Source: Sphingomonas sp. SUN039 (GTDB lineage Bacteria; Pseudomonadota; Alphaproteobacteria; Sphingomonadales; Sphingomonadaceae). From it: 64,000 nt of DNA. Under the pieces are notes generated by a model. The model saw nothing but the letters and a program-made list of their open reading frames with translations, made no database searches and was not told the DNA's origin. A program made the translations under genes and the position numbers. The DNA is taken from contig NZ_CP096972.1 of assembly GCF_024758725.1 (NCBI RefSeq), forward strand, positions 2,028,001-2,092,000, written 5' to 3'. Numbering within the stretch: the first letter of the stretch is position 1; each line of letters begins with the position of its first letter. Shown piece by piece: positions 34,831 to 42,492 of this stretch.

Positions 34831-34976
34831 CAGCTCATCCAGCCGGTGGCCACGACAATGGCCAGTGCGGCCACCACAAGGACGAGCGAAACCATCAAAA
34901 CATAGCGCATGACACCGGGTCCGGTGCCAGCGCGCGCTTCGGTCGCGGTTTCGTGAATGGGTTGGCTATCGTCCAT
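34830..34976 (-). CDS. Small single-pass membrane protein coupled to ecfG
   Basis: 48 residues: a polar N-terminus (MDDSQPIHETATEARAG) and one membrane helix MRYVLMVSLVLVVAALAIVV. The start is 28 bases after an EcfG promoter and the stop overlaps the ecfG ATG (ATGA), so its translation controls that of ecfG. No known family recognised. It may only serve translational coupling, or report membrane state to the stress system. Confidence 0.65.
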   Translation of the reverse strand: MDDSQPIHETATEARAGTGPGVMRYVLMVSLVLVVAALAIVVATGWMS

Positions 34977-35003
34977 TTTGTTTCGCTCCCGATTGGAGGC
35001 TGT

Positions 35004-35029
35004 AACGCGTCCGCCCCGCAACCGGTTCC
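35004..35029 (-). promoter_or_regulatory. EcfG-dependent promoter of the ecfG operon
   Basis: On the minus strand GGAAC (35029-35025), 17 bases, CGTT (35007-35004): full consensus. The small membrane protein gene begins 28 bases later, followed by ecfG. This gives positive autoregulation of the sigma factor, known for GSR loci in other Alphaproteobacteria. Confidence 0.85.
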
Positions 35030-35030
35030 A

Positions 35031-35828
35031 TCACGCTGCCGGAACAGTCGCCTCGTCGAAGAACAGAGCCTGCGCGATGGCCGCTTTCACCGTGGGACGC
35101 TGGAACGGTTTGGTGATCAGGAATGTCGGCTCGGGTCGCTCGCCGGTCAGCAGTCGCTCGGGAAAGGCCGTGATGAAGATCACCGGCACCGGAAATTCGG
35201 TCAGGATGTCGCGGACCGCATCGATTCCCGAACTATTGTCTGCGAGCTGGATATCGGCCAGCACCAATCCGGGCTTTGCCGATTTGGCAAGTGCCACCGC
35301 CTCGTCGGCGGTCACGGCAATGCCCGCGACCTCATGGCCCAGATCGCGGACGATGGTTTCGAGATCCATCGCGATCATGGGCTCGTCTTCGATAATGAGC
35401 ACGCTCGACCGGGTCTGCGATTCGATATCCGACAGGGCATCGGCAACCAGCTCGTCGACTTCGGCGCGGTCGGCGCCGATCAGATAGCCGGTGTCTTCCG
35501 CCGTGAAACCCTCCATCGCGGTCAGCAGCAACGCCTGGCGCGAGCGCGGCGTCATCCGCGACAGGCGCGCCCGGGCAAGCGTACTGCGGTCGCCCTCCGG
35601 ATCATCGCTGTCGGCCACATCGACCGAGGCCGATTCCCAAATCGCCTGAAACGTTCGATACAGTCCCAGCCGGGCATCGACGTCGGCGGGAAATTCGTCA
35701 GGAGCCGCGACAATCGCCTCCAGCGTCGCACGCACATAGGCGTCGCCATGTTTCTGGCTGCCGGTCAGGGCCCGCGCATAACGGCGGACGAAAGGGAGGT
35801 GGGGGGCAAGCTGTTGACCTAGGGCCAT
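35031..35828 (-). CDS. phyR: General stress response regulator PhyR
   Basis: 265 residues from ATG 35828 (MALGQQLAPHLPFVRRYARA). Residues 1-135 are a sigma-factor-like domain that mimics EcfG; residues 140-260 form a receiver with LIIEDEPMIAMDLE, Asp192 in VLADIQLAD as phospho-acceptor, and TKPFQRPTVK. After phosphorylation the sigma-like part binds NepR and frees EcfG. It lies between ecfG and the divergent nepR2-phyP unit. No EcfG motif was found in front of it. Confidence 0.95.
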   Translation of the reverse strand: MALGQQLAPHLPFVRRYARALTGSQKHGDAYVRATLEAIVAAPDEFPADVDARLGLYRTFQAIWESASVDVADSDDPEGDRSTLARARLSRMTPRSRQALLLTAMEGFTAEDTGYLIGADRAEVDELVADALSDIESQTRSSVLIIEDEPMIAMDLETIVRDLGHEVAGIAVTADEAVALAKSAKPGLVLADIQLADNSSGIDAVRDILTEFPVPVIFITAFPERLLTGERPEPTFLITKPFQRPTVKAAIAQALFFDEATVPAA

Positions 35829-35946
35829 GATCGATATCGTCCTTTGCACGTGGCATCCGACAGTGTCGGACAGTCGCGGGCCTTTGCAACCCCAATTTCC
35901 CCGGAACGCCCCGGACCGTTACGGTTGCGAAATTCCCGCTTGCCAT

Positions 35947-35971
35947 GGAACCAACGAGCGACATTTTGGTT
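35947..35971 (+). promoter_or_regulatory. Probable EcfG promoter of nepR2-phyP
   Basis: GGAAC (35947-35951), 16 bases, GGTT (35968-35971), one base off CGTT. It stands 46 bases before the nepR2 ATG in the gap shared with phyR. Confidence 0.45.
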
Positions 35972-36017
35972 TCATGCGGCGACAAGCAAAATTTCGTCGC
36001 GACGGGCGTTGAGATTA

Positions 36018-36260
36018 ATGACGAGTTCGGCAACAGTTACGGCGTCCGAAACCGTCGGTGCAACAGGGTGGCAGGTGGCAGAACCAACAGGACCGACAGC
36101 GCTGGACAATTCCCCCGATAAAACGCCTGCGCGCGCAGCGTCGTCTGCGCCGAAGGCTGCGTCGGGCGACGTCGGCGTGGCGCTACGCAACGCATTCCGC
36201 GCGACCGTCGACGAAGATATTCCGAACGAGATGCTCGACCTGTTACGACGGCTCGACTGA
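36018..36260 (+). CDS. nepR: NepR anti-sigma factor (second, canonical copy)
   Basis: 80 residues. After a low-complexity N-terminus (SSATVTASETVGATG, PDKTPARAASSAPKA) comes VALRNAFRATVDEDIPNEML and the ending LDLLRRLD, the classical NepR clamp. It is divergent from phyR and followed after 11 bases by the PhyP-like kinase, the normal regulatory trio. With the copy at 34.0 kb there are two NepR-type proteins for one EcfG in this locus; two NepR paralogs are known from some sphingomonads. Start ATG 36018 fits the length of the family. Confidence 0.88.
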   Translation: MTSSATVTASETVGATGWQVAEPTGPTALDNSPDKTPARAASSAPKAASGDVGVALRNAFRATVDEDIPNEMLDLLRRLD

Positions 36261-36271
36261 CGGCCTCGTCG

Positions 36272-37837
36272 ATGCAATCTGGCAGCCGACGAGGATGGAC
36301 GGCGGCCTTCACCCGCCTGTCGACCAGCCAGAAGCTGATTCTCGTTCTCAGCCTCGCGCTGATGCCGCTGGGTGCCATCGCGCTCATCGCCTCGCTGCAA
36401 TCTGCCCGCACCGCCGATGCGCAGCGCCGCGCCGACGTCCAGGTCGCAACGACCGAGGCGGCGCGCAAGCTGGGCGCGGAACTGACCTCCGATATCGTCG
36501 CCCTGCGGACGGCGGCCGACGCGCTCGATTCCACGTTTGACAGTCGCGAAGCGTGCGCCCGCTTGAATGCGCTGCTCGCGACCAATCCGCTGCGCCATGT
36601 GCCCGTCGCCTTGTTCGGTCCGGCATCGACGCCGCTGTGTGCCAGCCGCAGAATCCCGAACACCCGACCCTATGTGGCACTCGCGGACACCCGCCCCGTG
36701 TTGCGGCGGAGCGGCGACACCCTCGACATCGTCGTGCCGTCCGCCCGCGGATCGAATGTCGCCATCGCCCGCTATAGTGCCAAGCGGCTTTACGGGTTCG
36801 CCCGGCCCAGCGGCCTGACCTTGCCGTACCGGATGACGCTCGACGCCGACGACGGCATGATCGACCTGGCCGATACGCTGGGAACAGCGGTGATCCCGCG
36901 CTACGAATCGGCCACTGTCCCTGTCGGGATCGATGCGCTGGCGCTGACCATGACGGTGCCCGCTGCACCCTTTGGCGCGACTGAGGCGTTGCTGGCCCTC
37001 CTGCCGATCCTGATGTGGGCCGCAGCCGTCATCGTCGGCTATTATGTCGTCGATCGCTTTCTCGTCCGCCCGCTCAAGGCGTTGCGCGCGGCTGTCGGCA
37101 GTTATGAACCGGGATCGTCGCGCCTGATACTTTCCGCCACACCCGCTACCGAAATCCGCGAGCTCGAAACCAGCTTCACTGCCTTTGCCGACCGGCTTGC
37201 CGACCGCGAGCGCGATTTGGAGAAGTCGCTCGCCGACCAGGTCAAACTCACCCGCGAGGTCCACCACCGGGTGAAGAACAACCTTCAGGTCATCGCTAGC
37301 CTGATCAGCCTGCATGCGCGCAGCACTGTCGGGTCCGAAGCGCAGCGCGCCTATGCCGCGATCCAGCGCCGCGTCGATGCGCTCGCCATCGTCCACCGCA
37401 ACCATTTTGCCGAGCTCGAAAAAAACCTCGGTATCGACGTCAAATCGCTGATCGGCGAACTTGTCGCCAATTTCCGCGCCAATGCCGCACAGGGCGGGTC
37501 TGTCCCCGTGGTTACGGTTGCGGCGGCAGCGCTGACCGTCTCGCAGGACACGGCGATGCCCATCGCTTTCCTGTTCACCGAGATTACCGAAATGGCCCTG
37601 TTCACTGATCCCGGCACCGCCATCGCCATCGAAGCGGTCGAAGGACTGGCCGCCGGAACCGCACGGTTGTCGATCTCGGCCACCTCGCTCGCGGAGCGCA
37701 TTACCGAGGGTAACGAGGCTTCGCTGCGGATCGTCGATGCCCTTGCGCGCCAGTTGCGGTCTTCGCTCGACTATGACGCCGCGACCGGCCGCTATGCCAT
37801 CGGTTTTCCGATTATCGAGCCGTTTGCCGACGACTGA
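36272..37837 (+). CDS. phyP: PhyP-like sensor histidine kinase of the general stress response
   Basis: 521 residues. Two membrane helices (LILVLSLALMPLGAIALIASL and ALLPILMWAAAVIVGYYVV) surround a periplasmic sensor of about 190 residues; a HAMP-like segment precedes the HisKA_2 block LTREVHHRVKNNLQVIASLI with the phospho-His near residue 331. The ATPase domain is degenerate: the N box reads FLFTEITEMALF without Asn, and no GxG boxes are seen. In Sphingomonas sp. Fr1, PhyP in this position acts against PhyR as a phosphatase, which agrees with a loss of kinase function. The signal is unknown. Confidence 0.85.
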   Translation: MQSGSRRGWTAAFTRLSTSQKLILVLSLALMPLGAIALIASLQSARTADAQRRADVQVATTEAARKLGAELTSDIVALRTAADALDSTFDSREACARLNALLATNPLRHVPVALFGPASTPLCASRRIPNTRPYVALADTRPVLRRSGDTLDIVVPSARGSNVAIARYSAKRLYGFARPSGLTLPYRMTLDADDGMIDLADTLGTAVIPRYESATVPVGIDALALTMTVPAAPFGATEALLALLPILMWAAAVIVGYYVVDRFLVRPLKALRAAVGSYEPGSSRLILSATPATEIRELETSFTAFADRLADRERDLEKSLADQVKLTREVHHRVKNNLQVIASLISLHARSTVGSEAQRAYAAIQRRVDALAIVHRNHFAELEKNLGIDVKSLIGELVANFRANAAQGGSVPVVTVAAAALTVSQDTAMPIAFLFTEITEMALFTDPGTAIAIEAVEGLAAGTARLSISATSLAERITEGNEASLRIVDALARQLRSSLDYDAATGRYAIGFPIIEPFADD

Positions 37838-37855
37838 ATTTTTTTGCAGATCGCG

Positions 37856-37880
37856 GGAACCGTTTTTCGGGTCGCCCGTT
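37856..37880 (+). promoter_or_regulatory. Perfect EcfG promoter driving an intergenic RNA
   Basis: GGAAC (37856-37860), 16 bases, CGTT (37877-37880), full consensus, 18 bases after the phyP stop. The only thing downstream on this strand before the opposing tatC is a 100-base structured segment ending in a terminator. Confidence 0.8.
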
Positions 37881-37886
37881 TCTTAC

Positions 37887-37988
37887 CTCGGACGGCGACC
37901 TTTTGCCCCCCCGCTCTCGCCGTCCCAGTCACGGGTCCGGACCACCGACCATGCCCCCCACGGTCGGTGCTCCGGACCCAAAATTTTT
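37887..37988 (+). ncRNA. Candidate GsrN-like general-stress small RNA
   Basis: About 102 bases from the expected start (6-7 bases after the EcfG -10) to the T-run. Hairpin 1: GGACGGCGA at 37890-37898 pairs perfectly with TCGCCGTCC at 37917-37925; its 18-base loop holds GCCCCCCC. Hairpin 2 is the terminator stem at 37933-37979 with the loop ATGCCCCCCAC. C-rich loops that can bind ribosome-binding sites, control by EcfG, and a place beside the GSR locus are the features of GsrN of Caulobacter crescentus. No primary sequence match is claimed. Confidence 0.7.
37933..37988 (+). terminator. Rho-independent terminator downstream of phyP / small RNA
   Basis: GGGTCCGGACCACCGACC (37933-37950) pairs with GGTCGGTGCTCCGGACCC (37962-37979), 18 bases with one mismatch, loop of 11, then AAAATTTTT. 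It ends plus-strand transcription just before the tatC stop at 37993. Confidence 0.85.
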
Positions 37989-37992
37989 GGGG

Positions 37993-38766
37993 CTAGGCCG
38001 GTTCTGCGATTTTCCGGCGCGACCGTTCGGTGAACCAGGTCGCGATCAGGGTCAGTTCGTAAAGAATGCACAAAGGCACCGCGAGCAACAGCATCGATCC
38101 GATGTCGGGTGGGGTCAGGACCATCGCGATCCCGAACGCTCCGACAATCGCATAGCGCCGCGACGCCACCAGTTGCGACCGCGTGACGATGCCCGCCGCC
38201 TCGAGCAGCATCAGCAGCACAGGCAACAAAAACGACAGGCCGAAGCCGAACAGGAACTGCATGACGAAGGTCAGGTAGTTGCCAACGGCCGGGAGTGCCT
38301 CTTGCTGGACCCCGCCGACCATCCCCTGGAAATTCGCGCCGAGCAGGAAATGCAACGCCAGCGGGATCGCGACGAAATAGGCGAGGCACGCCCCCATCGT
38401 GAACAGTACCGGTGTTGCAAACAGGAACGGCAGCGCGGCGCGCTTTTCCTTTTTGTAGAGCCCGGGCGCGATAAACAGCCACAGCTGGTTAGCGATCACC
38501 GGGAATGCCAGCATGATCGCCGAGAAAAACGCGACTTTCAGCTCGACGAAAAACGCCTCGAAAATCTGGGTATAGATCAGCTTGCTTTGCCCCGCGACGA
38601 GCAGCGGGTGGACGAGCACCGCAAAAATGTCGCGTGCGAAATACAGGCAGACCGCAAAGGCGACGGCAAGCGCGGCGAAACTCCACAGCAAGCGGCGGCG
38701 CAGTTCGATCAGATGGTCGAGTAGCGGCGCTTTCGAGGCATCGATATCGGGATCGGCCTCGCTCAT
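37993..38766 (-). CDS. tatC: Twin-arginine translocase subunit TatC
   Basis: 257 residues with six membrane helices. The N-terminus PLLDHLIELRRRLLWSFAAL with the conserved HL-ELR motif, the FFVELKVAFFSAIMLAFPVI segment and FGLSFLLPVLLMLLEAAGIV identify TatC, the receptor that recognises twin-arginine signal peptides. tatB overlaps it by four bases. A possible client, the DUF1501 protein with a GRRRVLG signal, lies 9 kb away. Confidence 0.93.
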   Translation of the reverse strand: MSEADPDIDASKAPLLDHLIELRRRLLWSFAALAVAFAVCLYFARDIFAVLVHPLLVAGQSKLIYTQIFEAFFVELKVAFFSAIMLAFPVIANQLWLFIAPGLYKKEKRAALPFLFATPVLFTMGACLAYFVAIPLALHFLLGANFQGMVGGVQQEALPAVGNYLTFVMQFLFGFGLSFLLPVLLMLLEAAGIVTRSQLVASRRYAIVGAFGIAMVLTPPDIGSMLLLAVPLCILYELTLIATWFTERSRRKIAEPA

Positions 38767-39095
38767 GCCGACTTCTCTTCGGTCGGCGCAGGTGCCGGAA
38801 GCGCGGGCGGCTCCGGCACCGGGTCAACGGCGGGTGTCGGCGTCGAAAAATCGGTCAGCGCGCTATGCTCGGCCATGATGCGCGCATTTTCCTCTTTCCA
38901 TTTCTTCTCCATTTCCTCCAGCTCGGCCTCGCGCACCATCGCGTCGAACCCGCTGCGGAACTGGCTGGCCATGCCGCGCGCCTTACCGACGAAGCGGCCG
39001 ACGACACGCATCGCCTTGGGCAAATCCTTGGGACCGATGACGATCAATGCCACCAGCGCGAACAGCATGAACTCTGACGGCGCGATATCGAACAT
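38763..39095 (-). CDS. tatB: Twin-arginine translocase subunit TatB
   Basis: 110 residues. One helix with FDIAPSEFMLFALVALIVIGP and the glutamate-proline hinge, then an amphipathic helix (KDLPKAMRVVGRFVGKARGM), a charged stretch and a Pro/Ala-rich tail. It forms the receptor complex with TatC. It lies between tatA and tatC in the usual order. Confidence 0.92.
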   Translation of the reverse strand: MFDIAPSEFMLFALVALIVIGPKDLPKAMRVVGRFVGKARGMASQFRSGFDAMVREAELEEMEKKWKEENARIMAEHSALTDFSTPTPAVDPVPEPPALPAPAPTEEKSA

Positions 39096-39133
39096 GGGGT
39101 ACGCCGGTCCTTAAATCGGTCGACGGCGGGAGA

Positions 39134-39385
39134 TTAGACCGACGCGTCCTTTGCCGCCGCAGCTGCCTTGGTCGCTTCATGCTCGGCAATGATGTCGGCG
39201 GCAGTCTTGCCCTCGATCAGCGTGGCGGGTTTGACGGGCGTGCTGCCGTCCTCTTCGGCCATGCCTTTTTTGAAGTTCTTCACGCCCTTGGCGACGTCAC
39301 CCATCATGTTCGAAAAGCGCCCGCCGCCGAGCAGCAGGATCGCGATGACCGCGAAGATCAGGATATGCGGAAGCGAGAGGCCCAT
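39134..39385 (-). CDS. tatA: Twin-arginine translocase subunit TatA
   Basis: 83 residues: one membrane helix (LSLPHILIFAVIAILLLGGG) followed by the amphipathic FSNMMGDVAKGVKNFKKGMA, typical of TatA, and an Ala/Lys-rich tail. TatA oligomers form the passage for folded proteins. It follows scpB on the same strand after 28 bases. Confidence 0.92.
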   Translation of the reverse strand: MGLSLPHILIFAVIAILLLGGGRFSNMMGDVAKGVKNFKKGMAEEDGSTPVKPATLIEGKTAADIIAEHEATKAAAAAKDASV

Positions 39386-39413
39386 CGTGCAAACTCCGTA
39401 AGTTGACTGCTAT

Positions 39414-40001
39414 CTAGTCGCTCTCGTCCGCGCTTTCCAGTTCCACGTCGTTTTCGCCCAAATCCCAGTCGTCGCCCATGGGATCGAGCAGTCCGGCCGC
39501 ACGCAAATCGTCGATACCGGGCAAGTCGCGCCGGTCGCCAAGTCCGAAATGCGACAGGAAGTCAGCCGTCGTCGCATAGGTCAACGGACGGCCCGGCAAC
39601 TGCCTTCGCCCCGCAGGCGCGATCCAGCCTGCCTCGATCAGCACGTCGATTGTGCCCTTCGATATCTGCACGCCCCGGATCGCTTCGATTTCGGCGCGGC
39701 TGACCGGCTCATGATAGGCAATGATCGCCAGCGTCTCGACCCCCGCGCGGCTCAAGCGGCGCGCCGATTCGCGGGTTTCGCGCAGCAAATGCGCGAGGTC
39801 GGCGGCGGTCTGGAAATGCCAGCGCCCGCCGCGCTCGACCAGTTCGATGCCGTGTCCGGCGTGGCGCATGGAGATCGCCGCCAGCGCCTCGCCGACGTCA
39901 TCCACCTCCAGCCGCCGCGCGATATCGTCCGCTGCCAGCGGCACTTCGCTCGCAAACACCAGCGCCTCGACCGCGCGCGTCAGATCGTCCGGCCCCGTCA
40001 T
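39414..40001 (-). CDS. scpB: Segregation and condensation protein B
   Basis: 195 residues from ATG 40001, overlapping the scpA stop (ATGA). VEALVFASEVPLAADDIARR, GVETLAIIAYHEPVSRAEIE and AIRGVQISKGTIDVLIEAGW form the paired winged helices of ScpB. With ScpA and SMC it makes the bacterial condensin. The C-terminal tail is acidic (DLGENDVELESADESD). Confidence 0.92.
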   Translation of the reverse strand: MTGPDDLTRAVEALVFASEVPLAADDIARRLEVDDVGEALAAISMRHAGHGIELVERGGRWHFQTAADLAHLLRETRESARRLSRAGVETLAIIAYHEPVSRAEIEAIRGVQISKGTIDVLIEAGWIAPAGRRQLPGRPLTYATTADFLSHFGLGDRRDLPGIDDLRAAGLLDPMGDDWDLGENDVELESADESD

Positions 40002-40729
40002 GCCGCCTTCACCAGCAACGGCCCGAACGGCGCATCCTGCCGAAGGTCGAGCGTCCCGCGCCGCGCAAGTTCGAGCATCGCCACCACCGTCGAGGCCAGC
40101 GCCGAACGCCGGAAATCGGGATCCGAGTCTTTCGGCATGAACGCGGCAATTGCGGTCCAGTCGCGCATTCGACCGACCAGCGCCTCGACCCGCGCGATCG
40201 CCGCATCGAGCGTCATCACTGGACGGCGGCTGACCTGATGCAGCACCGGTGCCGTCCGCGCCTTCACCCGCCCGTAAGCCGCGATCAGGTCGTAGAGCGA
40301 CGCCTGCCACAGGACATGCCGATCGGTCGCCAGCCCCTCGGGCGCGCCACGCAGGAACACATCGCGGTCGAGCCGGTCGCGCGCCATCAGCCGCGCGCCG
40401 CCCTCGCGCATCGCATCGAGCCGCATCAGCCGCTGTTGCAGCCGCCACGCGAGTTCCTCAGGGCTGGGGTCGGCTTGCTCGGCCCTGGGCAGCAACAAGC
40501 AGGATTTGAGATAGGCGAGCCACGCCGCCATCACGAGGTAATCCGCCGCCTGGTCGAGATGCGCTGCGCCCGCGCGCTTCACATAATCGAGATACTGGTC
40601 GACCAGCGCGAGGATCGAGATCGCGCGCAGATCGACCTTCTGCGACCGGGCGAGTGCGAGCAACAGGTCGAGCGGCCCCTCCCATGCCCCGAGGTCGAGG
40701 GTGAGCCCCTCCTCGTCAGGCGAGCGCAA
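39998..40729 (-). CDS. scpA: Segregation and condensation protein A
   Basis: 243 residues. LDLGAWEGPLDLLLALARSQ and VDLRAISILALVDQYLDYV are the N-terminal kleisin block that binds SMC; LVMAAWLAYLKSCLLLP follows, and a C-terminal winged helix is last. It closes the SMC ring and binds ScpB, encoded next. The start overlaps the nagZ stop by 14 bases. Confidence 0.92.
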   Translation of the reverse strand: MRSPDEEGLTLDLGAWEGPLDLLLALARSQKVDLRAISILALVDQYLDYVKRAGAAHLDQAADYLVMAAWLAYLKSCLLLPRAEQADPSPEELAWRLQQRLMRLDAMREGGARLMARDRLDRDVFLRGAPEGLATDRHVLWQASLYDLIAAYGRVKARTAPVLHQVSRRPVMTLDAAIARVEALVGRMRDWTAIAAFMPKDSDPDFRRSALASTVVAMLELARRGTLDLRQDAPFGPLLVKAA

Positions 40730-41735
40730 GTAGTTCGTCCCGTTTGGCGATCAGATCGGGCAGCGCGGCGAAATCGTCGACCGGCGATATCGTCGCCATC
40801 GCGCGCGCCAGCCGTTCGCGGCCGATATCCGTTATCGCGGGAAGGATGTTCGCGATCCCGACCATTTCGTCCATCCGGCCCCAGCAATTGAGCGCGAGAT
40901 CGCACCCTGCCGCCACAGCCCCCGCCGCGCGCGACGGGACATCGCCCTTCAATGCCTTCATATCGAGGTCGTCGCTCATCAGCAGCCCGTCGAAGCCGAT
41001 ACGCCCGCGAATGATCTCGCCGACGATCACCGGTGACAGCGTCGAGCAGCGTTCGGTATCCCAAGCCGGGAACATGATGTGTCCGGTCATCCCCATCGGC
41101 GCGTCGTGCAACTGCTGGAAGGCCTTGAGATCGCTCGCCAGCTCGGCTTCGCTCGCTTCGACGACGGGGAGATCGTAGTGGCTGTCGACCTGCGCGCGGC
41201 CCTGCCCCGGCATGTGCTTGACCACGCCGACGACACCGCCCGACCTCAACCCGTCGATGACGGCCCGCCCCAGAGACGCCACCCGCACCGGATCGCTGCC
41301 CAGCGCCCGGTCGCCAATGGCGGGATGCGTTTCGGGGACGCGCACATCGAGTAGCGGCAGGCAATCGACGGTGATCCCCACCTCGGACAGCATCAGCCCT
41401 AGCGCCTGCCCGTTGGAACGCGCTGCCTCCAGCGCCGAAATCGGTGCCACATCGTAGAGCGCATCGAACGCGGCCCCTGCCGGAAACGCAGGCCATTCGG
41501 GCGGCTGCATCCGTGCGACGCGGCCCCCCTCCTGATCGATCAGGATCGCCACGTCATCGCGGCCTTCCAGCGCGCGCAAGCTGTCGGTCAGCGCGCGCAA
41601 CTGCATCCGATCGATGCAATTGCGCTTGAACAGGATATATCCCGCCGGTTTCGCCTCGGCGAAAAACGCGCGCTCGTCATCGGTCAGGACCGGCCCGGAC
41701 AGGCCGAAAATCGCAGGGGTCATGCCGACCGGCAT
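40716..41735 (-). CDS. nagZ: Beta-N-acetylhexosaminidase NagZ
   Basis: 339 residues, glycoside hydrolase family 3. GYILFKRNCIDRMQ, IDQEGGRVARM, KHMPGQGRAQVDSHYDLPVV (the catalytic His loop) and LLMSDDLDMKAL (the nucleophile Asp) are in order. It removes GlcNAc from cell-wall fragments in the cytoplasm in peptidoglycan recycling. ATG 41735 is used; ATG 41723 (MTPAIFGLSGP) is equally possible. It lies between a SPOR protein and scpA, the common alphaproteobacterial order. Confidence 0.92.
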   Translation of the reverse strand: MPVGMTPAIFGLSGPVLTDDERAFFAEAKPAGYILFKRNCIDRMQLRALTDSLRALEGRDDVAILIDQEGGRVARMQPPEWPAFPAGAAFDALYDVAPISALEAARSNGQALGLMLSEVGITVDCLPLLDVRVPETHPAIGDRALGSDPVRVASLGRAVIDGLRSGGVVGVVKHMPGQGRAQVDSHYDLPVVEASEAELASDLKAFQQLHDAPMGMTGHIMFPAWDTERCSTLSPVIVGEIIRGRIGFDGLLMSDDLDMKALKGDVPSRAAGAVAAGCDLALNCWGRMDEMVGIANILPAITDIGRERLARAMATISPVDDFAALPDLIAKRDELLALA

Positions 41736-41754
41736 ACCCCGGCAATCGTTCGCG

Positions 41755-42477
41755 TCAATTGACCTGGATGCAGTTCTCGCCTGCCGCCTTCAGCTTCTGG
41801 CATACCGCCGCAGCCTGGCCGCCTGCTTCGGCGCGGAGGCGGTACACGGTCGATCCGCCGACTTCGGCAGCAACGATCTGGCGCTTGAGCGGTGCGACAT
41901 AGGCGTATTTACTGGCGAGCGTGCTCCACGCAGTCCCGGCCTTCGCCTCCGAACCGAACGCCCCGAGCTGCACCATCGTGCCGCCCGCGCCGGTCCGCAC
42001 CGGCGCGACCACGACCGGGGTTTTGGCAACCAGTTGCCCACCCGCCTTGGGCACGGCAACCGTCGTGTTCGCCGACGGCTTGCCGGCGGCGTCAGCAACA
42101 GTCACGCCCTTGACGCCCTTCACCGGCGCTTCGGGCAGCGCATTGGTATCGATCTTGCCGGTTGCCTCGGCCCCTTCGGACGTTGCGAACGCACTGTCGC
42201 CCTTGCCTTCGACCTTCATGCCGCCCGGTGCATCGGGCTTGACCTTGTAATCGCCTTCGGCCGCCGCGATCAGCGTCGGGTCGGTCGCATTGGCAGGGCC
42301 CTTCGAGCGCATCAGCCACACGCCGCCGATAACGATGCCCAGCGCAACCAGCGCCGCCACGATCAGCGCCATCATCTTGCCCGGCGAGACACCCTCGTCG
42401 GCGTCCTCGTCATCGACCGCCTCGAGCCAGGGCAGCCGGTCCTCGTCGGTCGCGGCGTCGCGTTCGATATCGCTCAA
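41755..42477 (-). CDS. SPOR domain-containing membrane protein
   Basis: 240 residues: acidic cytoplasmic N-terminus (EAVDDEDADEG), one membrane helix MALIVAALVALGIVIGGVWLM, a long periplasmic linker, and a C-terminal SPOR domain (MVQLGAFGSEAKAGTAWSTL, VYRLRAEAGGQAAA). SPOR domains bind denuded peptidoglycan at the division site. Placement between argS and nagZ is typical for this protein. Confidence 0.88.
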   Translation of the reverse strand: MSDIERDAATDEDRLPWLEAVDDEDADEGVSPGKMMALIVAALVALGIVIGGVWLMRSKGPANATDPTLIAAAEGDYKVKPDAPGGMKVEGKGDSAFATSEGAEATGKIDTNALPEAPVKGVKGVTVADAAGKPSANTTVAVPKAGGQLVAKTPVVVAPVRTGAGGTMVQLGAFGSEAKAGTAWSTLASKYAYVAPLKRQIVAAEVGGSTVYRLRAEAGGQAAAVCQKLKAAGENCIQVN

Positions 42478-42492
42478 CTGTAATCTCCCGGC

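Noticed and set aside
35923-35950. Another GGAAC with a GTT-containing -10 in the phyR-nepR2 gap
   Set aside because: The spacing to a CGTT-like box is 9 or 15 bases, outside the 16-17 accepted for EcfG promoters; the site at 35947 fits better.
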